Assembly: GCA_030584105.1 (NCBI GenBank)
Contig: CP129491.1
Span: 2,232,001 to 2,296,000 of the forward strand
Source: UTCHB3 sp002050155
GTDB lineage: Bacteria; Bacteroidota; Ignavibacteria; Ignavibacteriales; Ignavibacteriaceae
DNA length: 64,000 bases
Reading direction: 5' to 3'
A model generated the notes under the pieces. That model saw only the letters and a list, made by a program, of their open reading frames with translations. It searched no databases and was not told the origin of the DNA. Shown here piece by piece: positions 8,806 to 17,171 of the stretch; the first letter of the stretch is position 1; the number at the start of each line of letters is the position of its first letter. The translations under genes and the position numbers were made by a program.

Positions 8806-10179
8806 ATGAGAACAATAATTGAGCCGTTCAAAATAAAATCCGTGGAGCCGATTCGCTTCACTACACGGGAGGAACGGGAAGAGATTCTGAAAAATGCGGG
8901 CTACAACCCCTTTAGTATCCACGCTGATGATGTGCTGGTTGACCTGCTTACCGACAGCGGCACTTCGGCAATGAGTTCCGACCAATGGGCGGGTATTATG
9001 CTGGGTGACGAGTCTTACGCAGGCTCCAAAAGCTTTTTCAAATTTGATAACGCAGTGAAAAAAATTACCGGGTTTAAGCATGTTATACCGACACATCAGG
9101 GGCGCGCCTCCGAGAAGATTCTTTTCACAATAGTTGGTGGCGAGGGGAAGTATATCTGCAACAACACGCACTTCGATACCACGCGCGCAAATGTTGAGTA
9201 CTCGCACGCAACCGCCGCTGATTTTATGACAGAAGTGGGGAAACACCCTGAAACACGGGCGGATTTTAAAGGGAATATGGATATTGCCGCACTGGAAAAA
9301 TTTATTGAAGCAACCGGAGTTGAAAACATCCCGATGGTGATGATAACCGTTACAAATAACTCGGGCGGCGGGCAACCCGTTTCGATGCAAAACATCAGGG
9401 AAACGAAAGAAGTTTGTAAAAAATATGGTATCCCTCTTTTCTTGGATGCCTGCCGGTTTGCAGAAAATGCCTATTTCATCAAGAAAAGAGAGCCCGGCTA
9501 TGCGGACAAAACACCGTTGGAGATAGCCCAAGAGATGTTTTCTTATGCCGACGGCTGCACAATGAGCGCAAAAAAAGATGCCTTTGCGAACATCGGCGGA
9601 TTTTTGGCTATGAACGACGACAACCTTGCGATGAACTGCCGGAACCTTCTGATTGTAACCGAAGGGTTCACCACATACGGCGGCTTGGCGGGAAGGGACC
9701 TGGAAGCAGTTGCACAGGGGTTGGAGGAAATTCTGGACGAAAATTATCTGCAGTATCGAATCCGTTGTGTTGAGTATCTTGGCGAGAAGTTGGTTAGCAA
9801 CGGCGTGCCGATTCTTGAGCCGCCGGGCGGGCACGCAATCTATCTTGATGCAAGGCGGTTTGCACCTCATATACCACCACATCAATTCCCGGGGCAGTCG
9901 ATTGTTTGCGAGCTTTATTTGGATGGCGGCATCCGCTCGTGTGAAATTGGCAGCGTGATGTTCGGGCATGAAGCGCCGGATGGCTCGTTTGTTCCGGCAA
10001 CGATGGAATTGGTGCGGCTGGCAATTCCGCGCAGAGTTTACACACAAAGCCATTTTGACTATATGATTGAATCGATTATTGATGTGTATAACCGGCGCCA
10101 CACCCTGAAAGGGATGAAAATTACGGAACAGGCACCAATGTTAAGGCATTTTACGGCTAAATTTGATTATGTGGATTAA
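8806..10179 (+). CDS. tnaA: Tryptophanase (tryptophan indole-lyase)
   Basis: PLP-dependent beta-eliminating lyase that splits tryptophan into indole, pyruvate and ammonia. Conserved blocks are visible in order: EPFKIKSVEPI, IPTHQGRASE, NNSGGGQPVS, DACRFAENAYFIK, the PLP-lysine region YADGCTMSAKKD, TYGGLAGRDLEA, the C-terminal IPRRVYTQSHFDY and LRHFTAKFDYV. Tryptophanase and tyrosine phenol-lyase are close; the latter has Arg in its RSMERG motif, where this protein has RSCEIG with Ile, as in tryptophanases, so indole-lyase is favoured. Start chosen at ATG 8806 (MRTIIEPF); the frame is open further upstream, with another ATG at 8782. The DUF4905 gene overlaps its end by 17 bases. Confidence 0.9.
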   Translation: MRTIIEPFKIKSVEPIRFTTREEREEILKNAGYNPFSIHADDVLVDLLTDSGTSAMSSDQWAGIMLGDESYAGSKSFFKFDNAVKKITGFKHVIPTHQGRASEKILFTIVGGEGKYICNNTHFDTTRANVEYSHATAADFMTEVGKHPETRADFKGNMDIAALEKFIEATGVENIPMVMITVTNNSGGGQPVSMQNIRETKEVCKKYGIPLFLDACRFAENAYFIKKREPGYADKTPLEIAQEMFSYADGCTMSAKKDAFANIGGFLAMNDDNLAMNCRNLLIVTEGFTTYGGLAGRDLEAVAQGLEEILDENYLQYRIRCVEYLGEKLVSNGVPILEPPGGHAIYLDARRFAPHIPPHQFPGQSIVCELYLDGGIRSCEIGSVMFGHEAPDGSFVPATMELVRLAIPRRVYTQSHFDYMIESIIDVYNRRHTLKGMKITEQAPMLRHFTAKFDYVD

Positions 10180-11161
10180 TAAAAACTTCAAAATTAAGTA
10201 CCGGCAGCAGTTTAGCTCGTTAGTGTGGCGCCTGCTGATTTCAAAGGAAGGGCTGCTGCTGATTGAAGAGCGCGACCCCGGGAGGCGAACTGCACAATAT
10301 CACGCGATTGACTTGGGAAGTGGCGGGGAGGGGGCTTTTCGCGGCGATTTGGGGAGTAGTTTGCAGAGTGAGCGAGCGGGTGCTTTTGCGGGCAGTTCGC
10401 CGGGTCAGCATGCCGGTCTGCCGGCGGATTACCGTATCGTTAAGCCTGCTGCTGCTGCGACGAGTGCCCGGAAATATGGCGAGGACATGTTGACCGAGGG
10501 CTTCACCGCACCCGACGAATTTTGGTCGGGGGTGGAAGCCGTTATCGGGCGGAGGATTTACTTCCACGGCTACAGATCCGCCGGGATGCCTTTTCACAAA
10601 GGGATTTTCGTTTGGGATATTGACCGCCGGGAATATGCCTGGAAAAACGAAGAACTTGCTTGGATGTTTCTGAATGATGACGGGATTTACGCCTTTAAAA
10701 AGAAGTTTGAAACCAACGACTATTTTTTGCTTGATTATTCAACGGGCGAAATAATAAAGGAGCTTGGAAGCGAGCCGGAGGAAATTAACAAAATTGCGGA
10801 AAATGAGGCGGAAAAGGATGATTTTTCCGATTACACCTATCCCGAGGTTTTTGTTTCTTCTTCCTACGGTGCAAACGGTTACCTTGAGAAGTTGTTTCCG
10901 CCGAATGCTGTTAAAGAAGCAGCGGAAGTATTCCAAAAAAACAGCGTTCTGTTTTTGAACATTCACTTCGGGAGTGAGAGAACCGGGTTTCAGAACGAAC
11001 TGCTTGCCGTTGATTTGAAAAAAGAGAAGGTGCTAAAAAGATTTATACTGAACACGGGCACAAAAAACCTGATAGCTGAAAGCTGCTTCGCATGGAAAAA
11101 CCTGCTGTTTTTGGTGATCGATAAAAAATTGATTGAGATAAGGGAAATTAAACAAATTTAA
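10163..11161 (+). CDS. DUF4905-like protein
   Basis: 332 residues starting inside the end of tnaA, so probably co-transcribed. The opening VWRLLISKEGLLLIEERD followed by an AIDL strand, then YFHGYRSAGMPFHKGIFVWDI and repeated beta-strand segments, fits the DUF4905 family of Bacteroidota, a beta-propeller-like protein of unknown role. No signal peptide. Residues ~50-105 (SGGEGAFRGDLGSS to about KYGEDM) are Gly/Ala/Ser/Arg-rich and read like a low-complexity insert, unlike the rest. Confidence 0.55.
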   Translation: MIMWINKNFKIKYRQQFSSLVWRLLISKEGLLLIEERDPGRRTAQYHAIDLGSGGEGAFRGDLGSSLQSERAGAFAGSSPGQHAGLPADYRIVKPAAAATSARKYGEDMLTEGFTAPDEFWSGVEAVIGRRIYFHGYRSAGMPFHKGIFVWDIDRREYAWKNEELAWMFLNDDGIYAFKKKFETNDYFLLDYSTGEIIKELGSEPEEINKIAENEAEKDDFSDYTYPEVFVSSSYGANGYLEKLFPPNAVKEAAEVFQKNSVLFLNIHFGSERTGFQNELLAVDLKKEKVLKRFILNTGTKNLIAESCFAWKNLLFLVIDKKLIEIREIKQI

Positions 11162-11197
11162 CCGGGGGCAGCCTATATCAACCGGGAGAGAAAAAAA

Positions 11198-11749
11198 ATG
11201 ACTAATGAAGAGAAAAAGCTGCTTCTTGAAGCGGCTCGTAACAAAATAGAAAGGCACCTTGGTGTTACCGAAGACGCGGTTAAGTTGCCTGTTGATGGTG
11301 TTTTTGGTTCGTTCAGCGGATGTTTTGTAACGCTTACTGAGTTCGGTGAACTGCGCGGGTGTATCGGTTTCATCCAAGGGATTGAACCCTTGTGGAAAAC
11401 GGTTCAGGAGGCGGCAATTCTTGCTGCAACCGAAGACCCCCGTTTTGCACCGGTTACAAAACGGGAGTGGCGCAACATTTCCGTTGAAATTTCTGTTCTT
11501 TCGCCTCCGTTTGATATGGAGAGTTACGACGATATCGTCGTCGGCAAGCACGGGTTGATAGTCCGTGAGGGTATGAGGAGCGGGCTGCTGCTGCCGCAAG
11601 TGCCCGTTGACCATAATATGAACAAAGAAGAGTTTCTGGACGCACTTTGCAGAAAAGCGGGCTTACCGCCAAAGTTGTGGACTCAGAAACAGCTTACACT
11701 TCAGGCCTTTACCGCTGAAGTTTTTTCTGAGGATGATTTTTCCGGCTGA
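11198..11749 (+). CDS. amrA: AMMECR1-domain protein (AmmeMemoRadiSam system protein A)
   Basis: 183-residue AMMECR1 protein. Diagnostic blocks: GCFVTLTEFGELRGCIGF, AAILAATEDPRFAPVT, ISVEISVLSPP, GLIVREGMRSGLLLPQV and a C-terminal AFTAEVFSE. In bacteria it is usually found with a MEMO protein (the next gene here) and a radical SAM enzyme; its reaction is not settled. ATG follows GGGAGAG, a good ribosome-binding site. It lies 36 bases after the DUF4905 gene and ~150 bases before MEMO, with a tandem repeat between. Confidence 0.93.
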   Translation: MTNEEKKLLLEAARNKIERHLGVTEDAVKLPVDGVFGSFSGCFVTLTEFGELRGCIGFIQGIEPLWKTVQEAAILAATEDPRFAPVTKREWRNISVEISVLSPPFDMESYDDIVVGKHGLIVREGMRSGLLLPQVPVDHNMNKEEFLDALCRKAGLPPKLWTQKQLTLQAFTAEVFSEDDFSG

Positions 11750-11768
11750 AACGCACTGTTTTTGGGAC

Positions 11769-11899
11769 GGATTAATCACTCAAAAGGAGGATTTTCTGAC
11801 AGGATAGGTCGTTTTTAGTCGGATTATCTGCTCAAAAGGAGGATTTTCCGACAGGATAGGTCGTTTTTTGTCGGATTATCTGCTCAAAAGGAGGTTTTT
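11769..11899 (+). repeat. 52-bp tandem repeat triplicating a ribosome-binding site
   Basis: Units begin at 11769, 11821 and 11873, each starting GGATTA. Each carries CTCAAAAGGAGG, so three Shine-Dalgarno sequences stand in a row; only the last (AAAAGGAGG at 11885) is followed by a start codon, the ATG of the MEMO gene at 11901. The first two units are about 90% identical. Confidence 0.9.
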
Positions 11900-11900
11900 C

Positions 11901-12911
11901 ATGTCTGAGATAAGAAAGCCGGCAGTTGCCGGAATGTTCTACCCCGGTAACCCCGAAAAATTGCAGGAGCAAATTTCGGCGCTTTTCCGGAAAGTTGGTG
12001 CGCCCGACGGAAAAGGTATCGGTGATGCCCCGGGAGGTGCTGGTGATATGCAGAGAAGTGCAGGTGCGCCGTTTCAGGGGGGTGCTGCGACACCGGCTCA
12101 GGGAAACGCGGGTGTTGTGCAGGAAAATGTTGGTGATATGCAGAGAAGTGCGGATGCGCCGTTTCAGAGAAATGTTGCTGAACCGGCTCAAGACAGCGGT
12201 AATACTCTGCAGGGAATTATAGCCCCCCATGCCGGGTATATGTATTCGGGGCTTACGGCATCTTATGCCTATAAACCCCTTGCAGAAAAGAAATTCACAA
12301 AAGTGATCATCCTTTCGCCGAGCCACAGAGAATATTTCGGCGGCATTTCAATATACGACGGCGACGCCTGGGAAACACCCCTCGGGAAGGTGAATCTGGC
12401 GAAGGCAGTTGCCGATAAAATGATTAAAGGCGGCGCTCCGGCATTGATGAAAAGCAAAGCCGGGCACAGGGATGAACATGGGGTTGAGGTTCACCTTCCC
12501 TTTTTGCAACACATCTACGGAAACGATTTTGAGTTTGTGCCCGTGGTGATGGGAGACCAAACGGTTATAAACGCCGAAGCGCTTACCCGTGCACTTCTGG
12601 AGGTGATGGATGATGATACGCTCGTGGTGGCTTCGAGCGATCTTTCTCATTTTTATACCAAAGACGCTGCGAACGAGCTTGACTCGGTTTTTGCCCGGAG
12701 GGTTGTGCAGTACGACGCCGAAGGGCTGCAAAATGACCTTGCTGTGGGTAAAACGGAAGCGTGCGGCGCCGGGCTTGTTATCGCCATGATGAAAGCGATG
12801 AAAAGAGCCGGGGTGCGTAATTCAAAGTTGCTTCACCGCTCCGATTCCGGAGATGTAAGCGGGGATTATTCCTCGGTGGTGGGCTATCTTTCCGCTTCTT
12901 TTTATAATTAG
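11901..12911 (+). CDS. amrB: MEMO-family protein (AmmeMemoRadiSam system protein B)
   Basis: 336 residues from ATG 11901, chosen because AAAAGGAGG precedes it directly. Family blocks: RKPAVAGMFYPGNPEKL at the start, APHAGYMYSGLTASYAY, VIILSPSHREYF, EHGVEVHLPFLQ, VVMGDQT, VVASSDLSHFY and ACGAGLVIAMM near the end; the His and Asp/Cys residues resemble those of LigB-like dioxygenases. MEMO partners the preceding AMMECR1 protein. Residues ~38-95 are an insert absent from the family pattern, made of two 90-bp copies (GDMQRSAGAPFQ and GDMQRSADAPFQ). No radical SAM third component is in the window. Confidence 0.92.
   Translation: MSEIRKPAVAGMFYPGNPEKLQEQISALFRKVGAPDGKGIGDAPGGAGDMQRSAGAPFQGGAATPAQGNAGVVQENVGDMQRSADAPFQRNVAEPAQDSGNTLQGIIAPHAGYMYSGLTASYAYKPLAEKKFTKVIILSPSHREYFGGISIYDGDAWETPLGKVNLAKAVADKMIKGGAPALMKSKAGHRDEHGVEVHLPFLQHIYGNDFEFVPVVMGDQTVINAEALTRALLEVMDDDTLVVASSDLSHFYTKDAANELDSVFARRVVQYDAEGLQNDLAVGKTEACGAGLVIAMMKAMKRAGVRNSKLLHRSDSGDVSGDYSSVVGYLSASFYN
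12042..12215 (+). repeat. 90-bp in-frame tandem repeat inside the MEMO gene
   Basis: GGTGATATGCAGAGAAGTGC occurs at 12042 and 12132, followed by near-identical sequence in both copies. The repeat makes a Gly/Ala/Gln-rich loop between the first strand-helix unit and APHAGYMYSG. Confidence 0.85.
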
Positions 12912-12951
12912 CGGATTGGGGGTTGTTTGTTTTTAGGAAAAAGAGTAGTGT

Positions 12952-13968
12952 TTGATTAAAAGAGTTGCATTTATCGGAACGGGGCGGATTGCCTGGTCGC
13001 TTGCCGAAGCCTTTAAGGAAGCCGGCTACGAAGTGGTGTGCGCTATCAGCAGAACGGGCTATAACTTGATCAATTTTGCCGCCCGGTTCAGGATTGACTG
13101 CACAATTCGGTCGTTCGATGAGATGAAAAGTGCCCTTGCAGAGCCTGCACTTGTGCTGATAGCAGTTCCCGATTCTGAAATCAGAAGTGTAGCGGAACAA
13201 CTTACTGCGCTTGACCTGCCGGTTGAAGGCTCGATGTTCGTGCATCTTTCCGGCTCGAAAAACTCCGACGAGCTTTCTGCGCTTTCATCGAAGGGTGCGC
13301 TAACGGGAACGCTGCACATCCCGCAATCCTTCCCTACAACAGACCCGATTCCGATCCGGGGGCTGCCGGCGGCGATTGAGTCGGTTTCCTCAGTGGGTGA
13401 GCGGCTGCTTTTTGAAGTGGCGCACATTTTAGGGCTTATTCCGATTAGTGTGAAGCAAGAGGGGAAAATTTTCTATCATCTGGCAGCAGTGTTTGCTTCC
13501 AATTTTTTCCCGGTTCTGGTTGCCGATTCAATGAAAATGTTTGAAGCCGCCGGAGGTAAACGGGATGATTATTTTAAGATTTTTTCTTCCATTATCACCA
13601 CAACTTTTAACAATATCCTTCAAAATGGACCCGAAAATGCGGTTTCAGGCGTTGTCTCCCGGCGGGATGAAGAGACTATCCGGCGGCATATCTCTGCGCT
13701 TCTGGAGTTTGAGAGTCAAAAAAGAGATGTGGATTTACACGCCGGGTTGGACGAAAAGGACTTTCACCCCGGGTCGGGCAAAAAGGGTTTTAACACTGAA
13801 AAAGGCTTCAATGCTGAAACCGGCGGAAGTGGGCTTTTGGAGACCTACAAACTTCTTTCCAAACGCACCGCTGAGTTACTCGGGGTACAGTTTAACGATG
13901 AATCGTTGTGGGAGGGCACCTTTGCAGATGGAAATGATGACGATCCACCACTAAAACCGGGCAAATAA
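12952..13968 (+). CDS. Rossmann-like and DUF2520 domain protein
   Basis: Starts at TTG 12952 with VAFIGTGRIAWSLAEAF, a GxGxxA NAD(P)-binding loop, then VLIAVPDSEI and VFVHLSGS, as in 6-phosphogluconate/ketopantoate-type dehydrogenases. The second half (LTGTLHIPQSFP, PISVKQEGKIFYHLAAVFASNF) is the DUF2520 helical domain. Known family, unknown substrate. Near residues 267-290 is a charged insert with two related units (GFNTEKGFNAETG) before the conserved YKLLSKRTAELLG. It lies 40 bases after MEMO and 36 before a glycosyltransferase, so it may share their transcript. Confidence 0.82.
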   Translation: MIKRVAFIGTGRIAWSLAEAFKEAGYEVVCAISRTGYNLINFAARFRIDCTIRSFDEMKSALAEPALVLIAVPDSEIRSVAEQLTALDLPVEGSMFVHLSGSKNSDELSALSSKGALTGTLHIPQSFPTTDPIPIRGLPAAIESVSSVGERLLFEVAHILGLIPISVKQEGKIFYHLAAVFASNFFPVLVADSMKMFEAAGGKRDDYFKIFSSIITTTFNNILQNGPENAVSGVVSRRDEETIRRHISALLEFESQKRDVDLHAGLDEKDFHPGSGKKGFNTEKGFNAETGGSGLLETYKLLSKRTAELLGVQFNDESLWEGTFADGNDDDPPLKPGK

Positions 13969-14004
13969 AACAGCAAATTAAGTGAATGACTGCCTGATCC
14001 TTCT

Positions 14005-15618
14005 GTGCCAAAAACGGATACTCATGTGAATAAACGCCCGGTTGCAAAAATTTTATACGGCAACGGCTTCCCTTCCGGAGGGGCTGCAACGAAAAGGTGC
14101 CTGCACATCGCCAAAGGCTTCGCTGAAAACGGCTTCGATGTGGAAGTGTTGATTTTCCGACCTACCGAGCGCCCAAATCGAATCGAGAACCGCCTGCCCG
14201 AAGGCACTTTTGAGGGGGTGCGCTTCAAATATGTTACAAAATCGATGATTTGGCCCCCCGGGCTGCTTGGCAGAATTGTTAAATATTATTCGGGGCTGCT
14301 TCGGCTGAGGTCATACCTTAAGAAAATTCATAAAACTAAGCCCCTCGATTTGTTGGTTTCTGCAAATTATTACGGATATTTATCAGCCCGGAGTGCCACC
14401 GGTTTTTGCAGGAAACGGGGTATTCCCTCCGTGATTTTTCAGGATGAATACCCGGGTTTTATCCTTAATTCTTCCGTGAAGTTCCGGGCACTGAACAGGC
14501 GGATTATACTCGGTTTAATGCGAAAATTCACCATTATTGCCGTTATTTCCGACGAGCTTTTTAACTTTTGGAATAATGCGTTACACGGCAGGCACCTGAA
14601 GGAGGAAGTGGCGACGCTTCGTGCCGAGCTCCCGGAAATTTCGGATGAAGAATTACTCAGCGGGTGCCCCCACGGAGAAGAAAAAAACGCCCCGGCACTT
14701 TTCAATTCGGCGCCATCACCGCAGGGGTTAAATCCTCAGGGATTTTCCGGCGAAACCCATCCCTTTTACGAGTCGGCAAAAAACATAGTTAAAGTTGGGC
14801 TGACGGCTGCACTTCCGGATGGAATCCTGCTCAGCAAAAAATATGATTTTGGCTATTTTTTCTTCACCGGCTTCACTAAAATGCGATTTTTCTCCGAAGA
14901 TATTCGAAAAGATGAACCGGAGGTGTTGATTCAAGCCTTTACTTTAGTTCTTAAAAGACATCCGGAAATAAAACTTGTCATCGGTGGCGATCGCGATGAA
15001 GAATTGGTCGAATATTGCGCTCAGATGGGTATTTCCGATTCGGTTTTGTTTGCCGGAAAACTGCCCGAAAACGAGTATTTTTCAGCAATCAGATATTCGC
15101 TTGCGGCAGTTTTGCCCCGCCCCGATACACTTCAGACAAAAGCAAGCGTACCCTACAGGCTTGGGGATTACCTCATCGCCGGCGCCAAAGTCATCTCCTC
15201 CGATGTTGGCGAAATTAAAAAAATTGCCGGAAGTTTGGAGAGCCGGGCGACCCAACTACCTGAAACCGATAAAAAGGCGGCGGTGAAGCGGGGTGAGAAT
15301 ACTTATAGCGAGACATCCGAACTGCCTGGAAATGTAGAAATGATTTCGTTCTATCAGCCCGGAAATGCTGAAGACCTTTCTGAAAAAATGTGCCGGGTTA
15401 TTGAAGAAAGGGAACAGCCCGGCGATGCGGTTTCATGGGAAAATCTGTCTTCTATTGATGGGGAACCCACACCGGGTAACCGTTCTTTTTCGGAGGGTGG
15501 GCTTTCCGATGCAAAAGCCTCTGCAACAAATTATTTACAATGGGCTTTTGAGCCAAAAAGCGCACTTATTCCTTTGGTATCGAGGCTGGCTGAGTATCTT
15601 TCCCTGAAGAAAAATTAA
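14005..15618 (+). CDS. Glycosyltransferase family 4-like protein
   Basis: GTG start. N-terminal GT4-type domain: ILYGNGFPSGGAATKR (Gly-rich donor/acceptor loop), FAENGFDVEVLIF, DLLVSANYYGY. C-terminal domain: FTLVLKRHPEIKLVIGGDRD, VLFAGKLPENEYFSAI and LGDYLIAGAKVISSDVGEI, the usual nucleotide-sugar site. At 537 residues it is longer than the usual 370-420; the excess sits in two low-complexity stretches, near residues 215-250 and 410-510. Likely makes surface polysaccharide in the cytoplasm. Its 3' end overlaps the convergent glycosyltransferase by 53 bases. Confidence 0.85.
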   Translation: MPKTDTHVNKRPVAKILYGNGFPSGGAATKRCLHIAKGFAENGFDVEVLIFRPTERPNRIENRLPEGTFEGVRFKYVTKSMIWPPGLLGRIVKYYSGLLRLRSYLKKIHKTKPLDLLVSANYYGYLSARSATGFCRKRGIPSVIFQDEYPGFILNSSVKFRALNRRIILGLMRKFTIIAVISDELFNFWNNALHGRHLKEEVATLRAELPEISDEELLSGCPHGEEKNAPALFNSAPSPQGLNPQGFSGETHPFYESAKNIVKVGLTAALPDGILLSKKYDFGYFFFTGFTKMRFFSEDIRKDEPEVLIQAFTLVLKRHPEIKLVIGGDRDEELVEYCAQMGISDSVLFAGKLPENEYFSAIRYSLAAVLPRPDTLQTKASVPYRLGDYLIAGAKVISSDVGEIKKIAGSLESRATQLPETDKKAAVKRGENTYSETSELPGNVEMISFYQPGNAEDLSEKMCRVIEEREQPGDAVSWENLSSIDGEPTPGNRSFSEGGLSDAKASATNYLQWAFEPKSALIPLVSRLAEYLSLKKN

Positions 15619-17080
15619 CCCCCGAAACCTCACTGTAAATTTGCAGTAACCGGTTTACTATTTCTGTGTTATTGTGTCTTTTTAGAGCGGTTTTTCTGCC
15701 ATTTTCAGCAATTTGGCGCCGCAAATCTCCATTTTCGATTAGTTTGATAATCAGCCCGGCAAGCTCTTTGTGATCCCCTTTTTTGTACAGTAATCCCGTT
15801 TTTCCATCCTCAATTATCGAAGAAGTGCCCCCGGCATTTGCACCGATTACGGGCAGCCCCAAACATTGAGCCTCACAAATTGCGTTCGAGGGATTTTCGA
15901 TGTAGGAAGTGTGGACATAAATATCCGCGTCTTTCATTGCGTTGCAAAGCTCTCCGCTTCCGATTCTTCCGAGGAAAATAATTCTGTCCCAAAACGGCAG
16001 ATTGCCTGCTTTTTCTTCCGAAATTTTTGTTTCTGTTTTTCCGATAAAGCCTGTTTTTTCCTGAAATTCGCCCGAAACCTTAAAACTGACCATATCTTCC
16101 GAATGCTTTTTGCCAACATCCTCATTTAAACTCATATTAACCAAATCAATCTCACGGAATAATTCAGAATAGATTTTCACCATTTTTGAGGTTTCATTAA
16201 GCCCTGCAATCTGCCATTTGAAATTCACCCCTGTCTGTTCCAATAAAAACGCAGTTCTGAACAGAAGGTCTAAACCTTTGTAGTATTCCTCGTGAATGGT
16301 AGTGTGCAAAACCACACGGGTGGTTAGATTTTCACCGGCACCGCCGCTTCCTGCTTTTCCGGCACCAACAACAACTCCCGCCCCTGCACCACCCCCATCC
16401 AAAAATTCCTCCCGGATTGGGTCATCAAGGTGAAAAAACCGCCGGTTGGGGTTCATTTCACCCGAAAACTGAAAGTCGAAATCGGTGCTTCCGAGAACGG
16501 TTGAAGCCTTTTCAAGAAGCGCCACTTCCCTTTTCGCAGCCTTTTTCGCCAACAGATACCGGAACAAAACGCCGCCGGAAAGCAGATCAAAAATGCCGGC
16601 TTTTGCAACCACCCGTCCAAGCGTGTGCCCGCCAAAATAAACCGGAAGAAGCGTGGTAAGCAGCCCCTGAATCTGAATAATTGCAGGCTTTTTCTGCTGA
16701 AGTGCGGCAAGCCCAAAAACCGACTCGGTGCCGAACACATGTATCAGGTCGGGGTTAACCTCTTCGATAACCCTCAGAACCGCCCTAATCTCGCGCCGGG
16801 TGTGCACAATCAGAAGCACCCTCCGGAGAAACCGGCGCCACTTCCCGCTTCTTGGCAGTTGCAGATAGGTGGTTGCGCCTCTGACGGTTCGCCGGATTTC
16901 TCCCCCCTCACTGAAAAATGTGATGTGAAGCCGGGTTTCAGGCGAGTGAGTGTTCACTAATTTTTGAAGTGCCGCCAACCAGCTTTCGTTCGTAACCTCC
17001 GAGCCGGTAAGCTCTTCGGTAAGTAGTGCCGGCGTGTTCGTAAGCCACAACACACGGCGCACCTGGGAATTATCGATCAT
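15566..17080 (-). CDS. Glycosyltransferase family 4 protein
   Basis: GT4 enzyme of the surface-polysaccharide cluster. Visible: VNPDLIHVFGTESVFGLAAL in the N-terminal domain; VVLHTTIHEEYYKGLDLLF, IIFLGRIGSGELCNAM and EAQCLGLPVIGANAGGTSSI (the EX7E-type donor site) in the C-terminal domain; a C-terminal helix with ENGRKTALKRHN. Start set at ATG 17080 (MIDNSQVRRVLWL); the frame extends to a TTG at 17113, but that lies inside an inverted repeat. A Gly/Ala/Val-rich insert sits near residues 225-250 (GAGAGVVVGAGKAG). Convergent and overlapping with the preceding gene; divergent from the next. Confidence 0.88.
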   Translation of the reverse strand: MIDNSQVRRVLWLTNTPALLTEELTGSEVTNESWLAALQKLVNTHSPETRLHITFFSEGGEIRRTVRGATTYLQLPRSGKWRRFLRRVLLIVHTRREIRAVLRVIEEVNPDLIHVFGTESVFGLAALQQKKPAIIQIQGLLTTLLPVYFGGHTLGRVVAKAGIFDLLSGGVLFRYLLAKKAAKREVALLEKASTVLGSTDFDFQFSGEMNPNRRFFHLDDPIREEFLDGGGAGAGVVVGAGKAGSGGAGENLTTRVVLHTTIHEEYYKGLDLLFRTAFLLEQTGVNFKWQIAGLNETSKMVKIYSELFREIDLVNMSLNEDVGKKHSEDMVSFKVSGEFQEKTGFIGKTETKISEEKAGNLPFWDRIIFLGRIGSGELCNAMKDADIYVHTSYIENPSNAICEAQCLGLPVIGANAGGTSSIIEDGKTGLLYKKGDHKELAGLIIKLIENGDLRRQIAENGRKTALKRHNNTEIVNRLLQIYSEVSGVNFSSGKDTQPASIPKE

Positions 17081-17097
17081 CAAATGGCAAAAATCTT

Positions 17098-17115
17098 TAT
17101 TGTTCAGGAACAATA
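17098..17115. promoter_or_regulatory. 18-bp inverted repeat between divergent glycosyltransferase genes
   Basis: TATTGTTC and GAACAATA are perfect inverted halves separated by two bases. The site is 18 bases upstream of the leftward ATG (17080) and 57 bases upstream of the rightward ATG (17172), a usual place for an operator controlling both directions. The binding protein is unknown. Confidence 0.45.
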
Positions 17116-17171
17116 TATTAATTTTGTACGATGATTAAAGAAAAAAATAAGCCCTCGACGGCTCTTTCCTG

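Noticed and set aside
8773..10101. Long minus-strand frame (442 codons) opposite tryptophanase
   Set aside because: Composition is Cys/His/Arg-rich and unlike a real protein; the plus-strand frame is an unmistakable tryptophanase.
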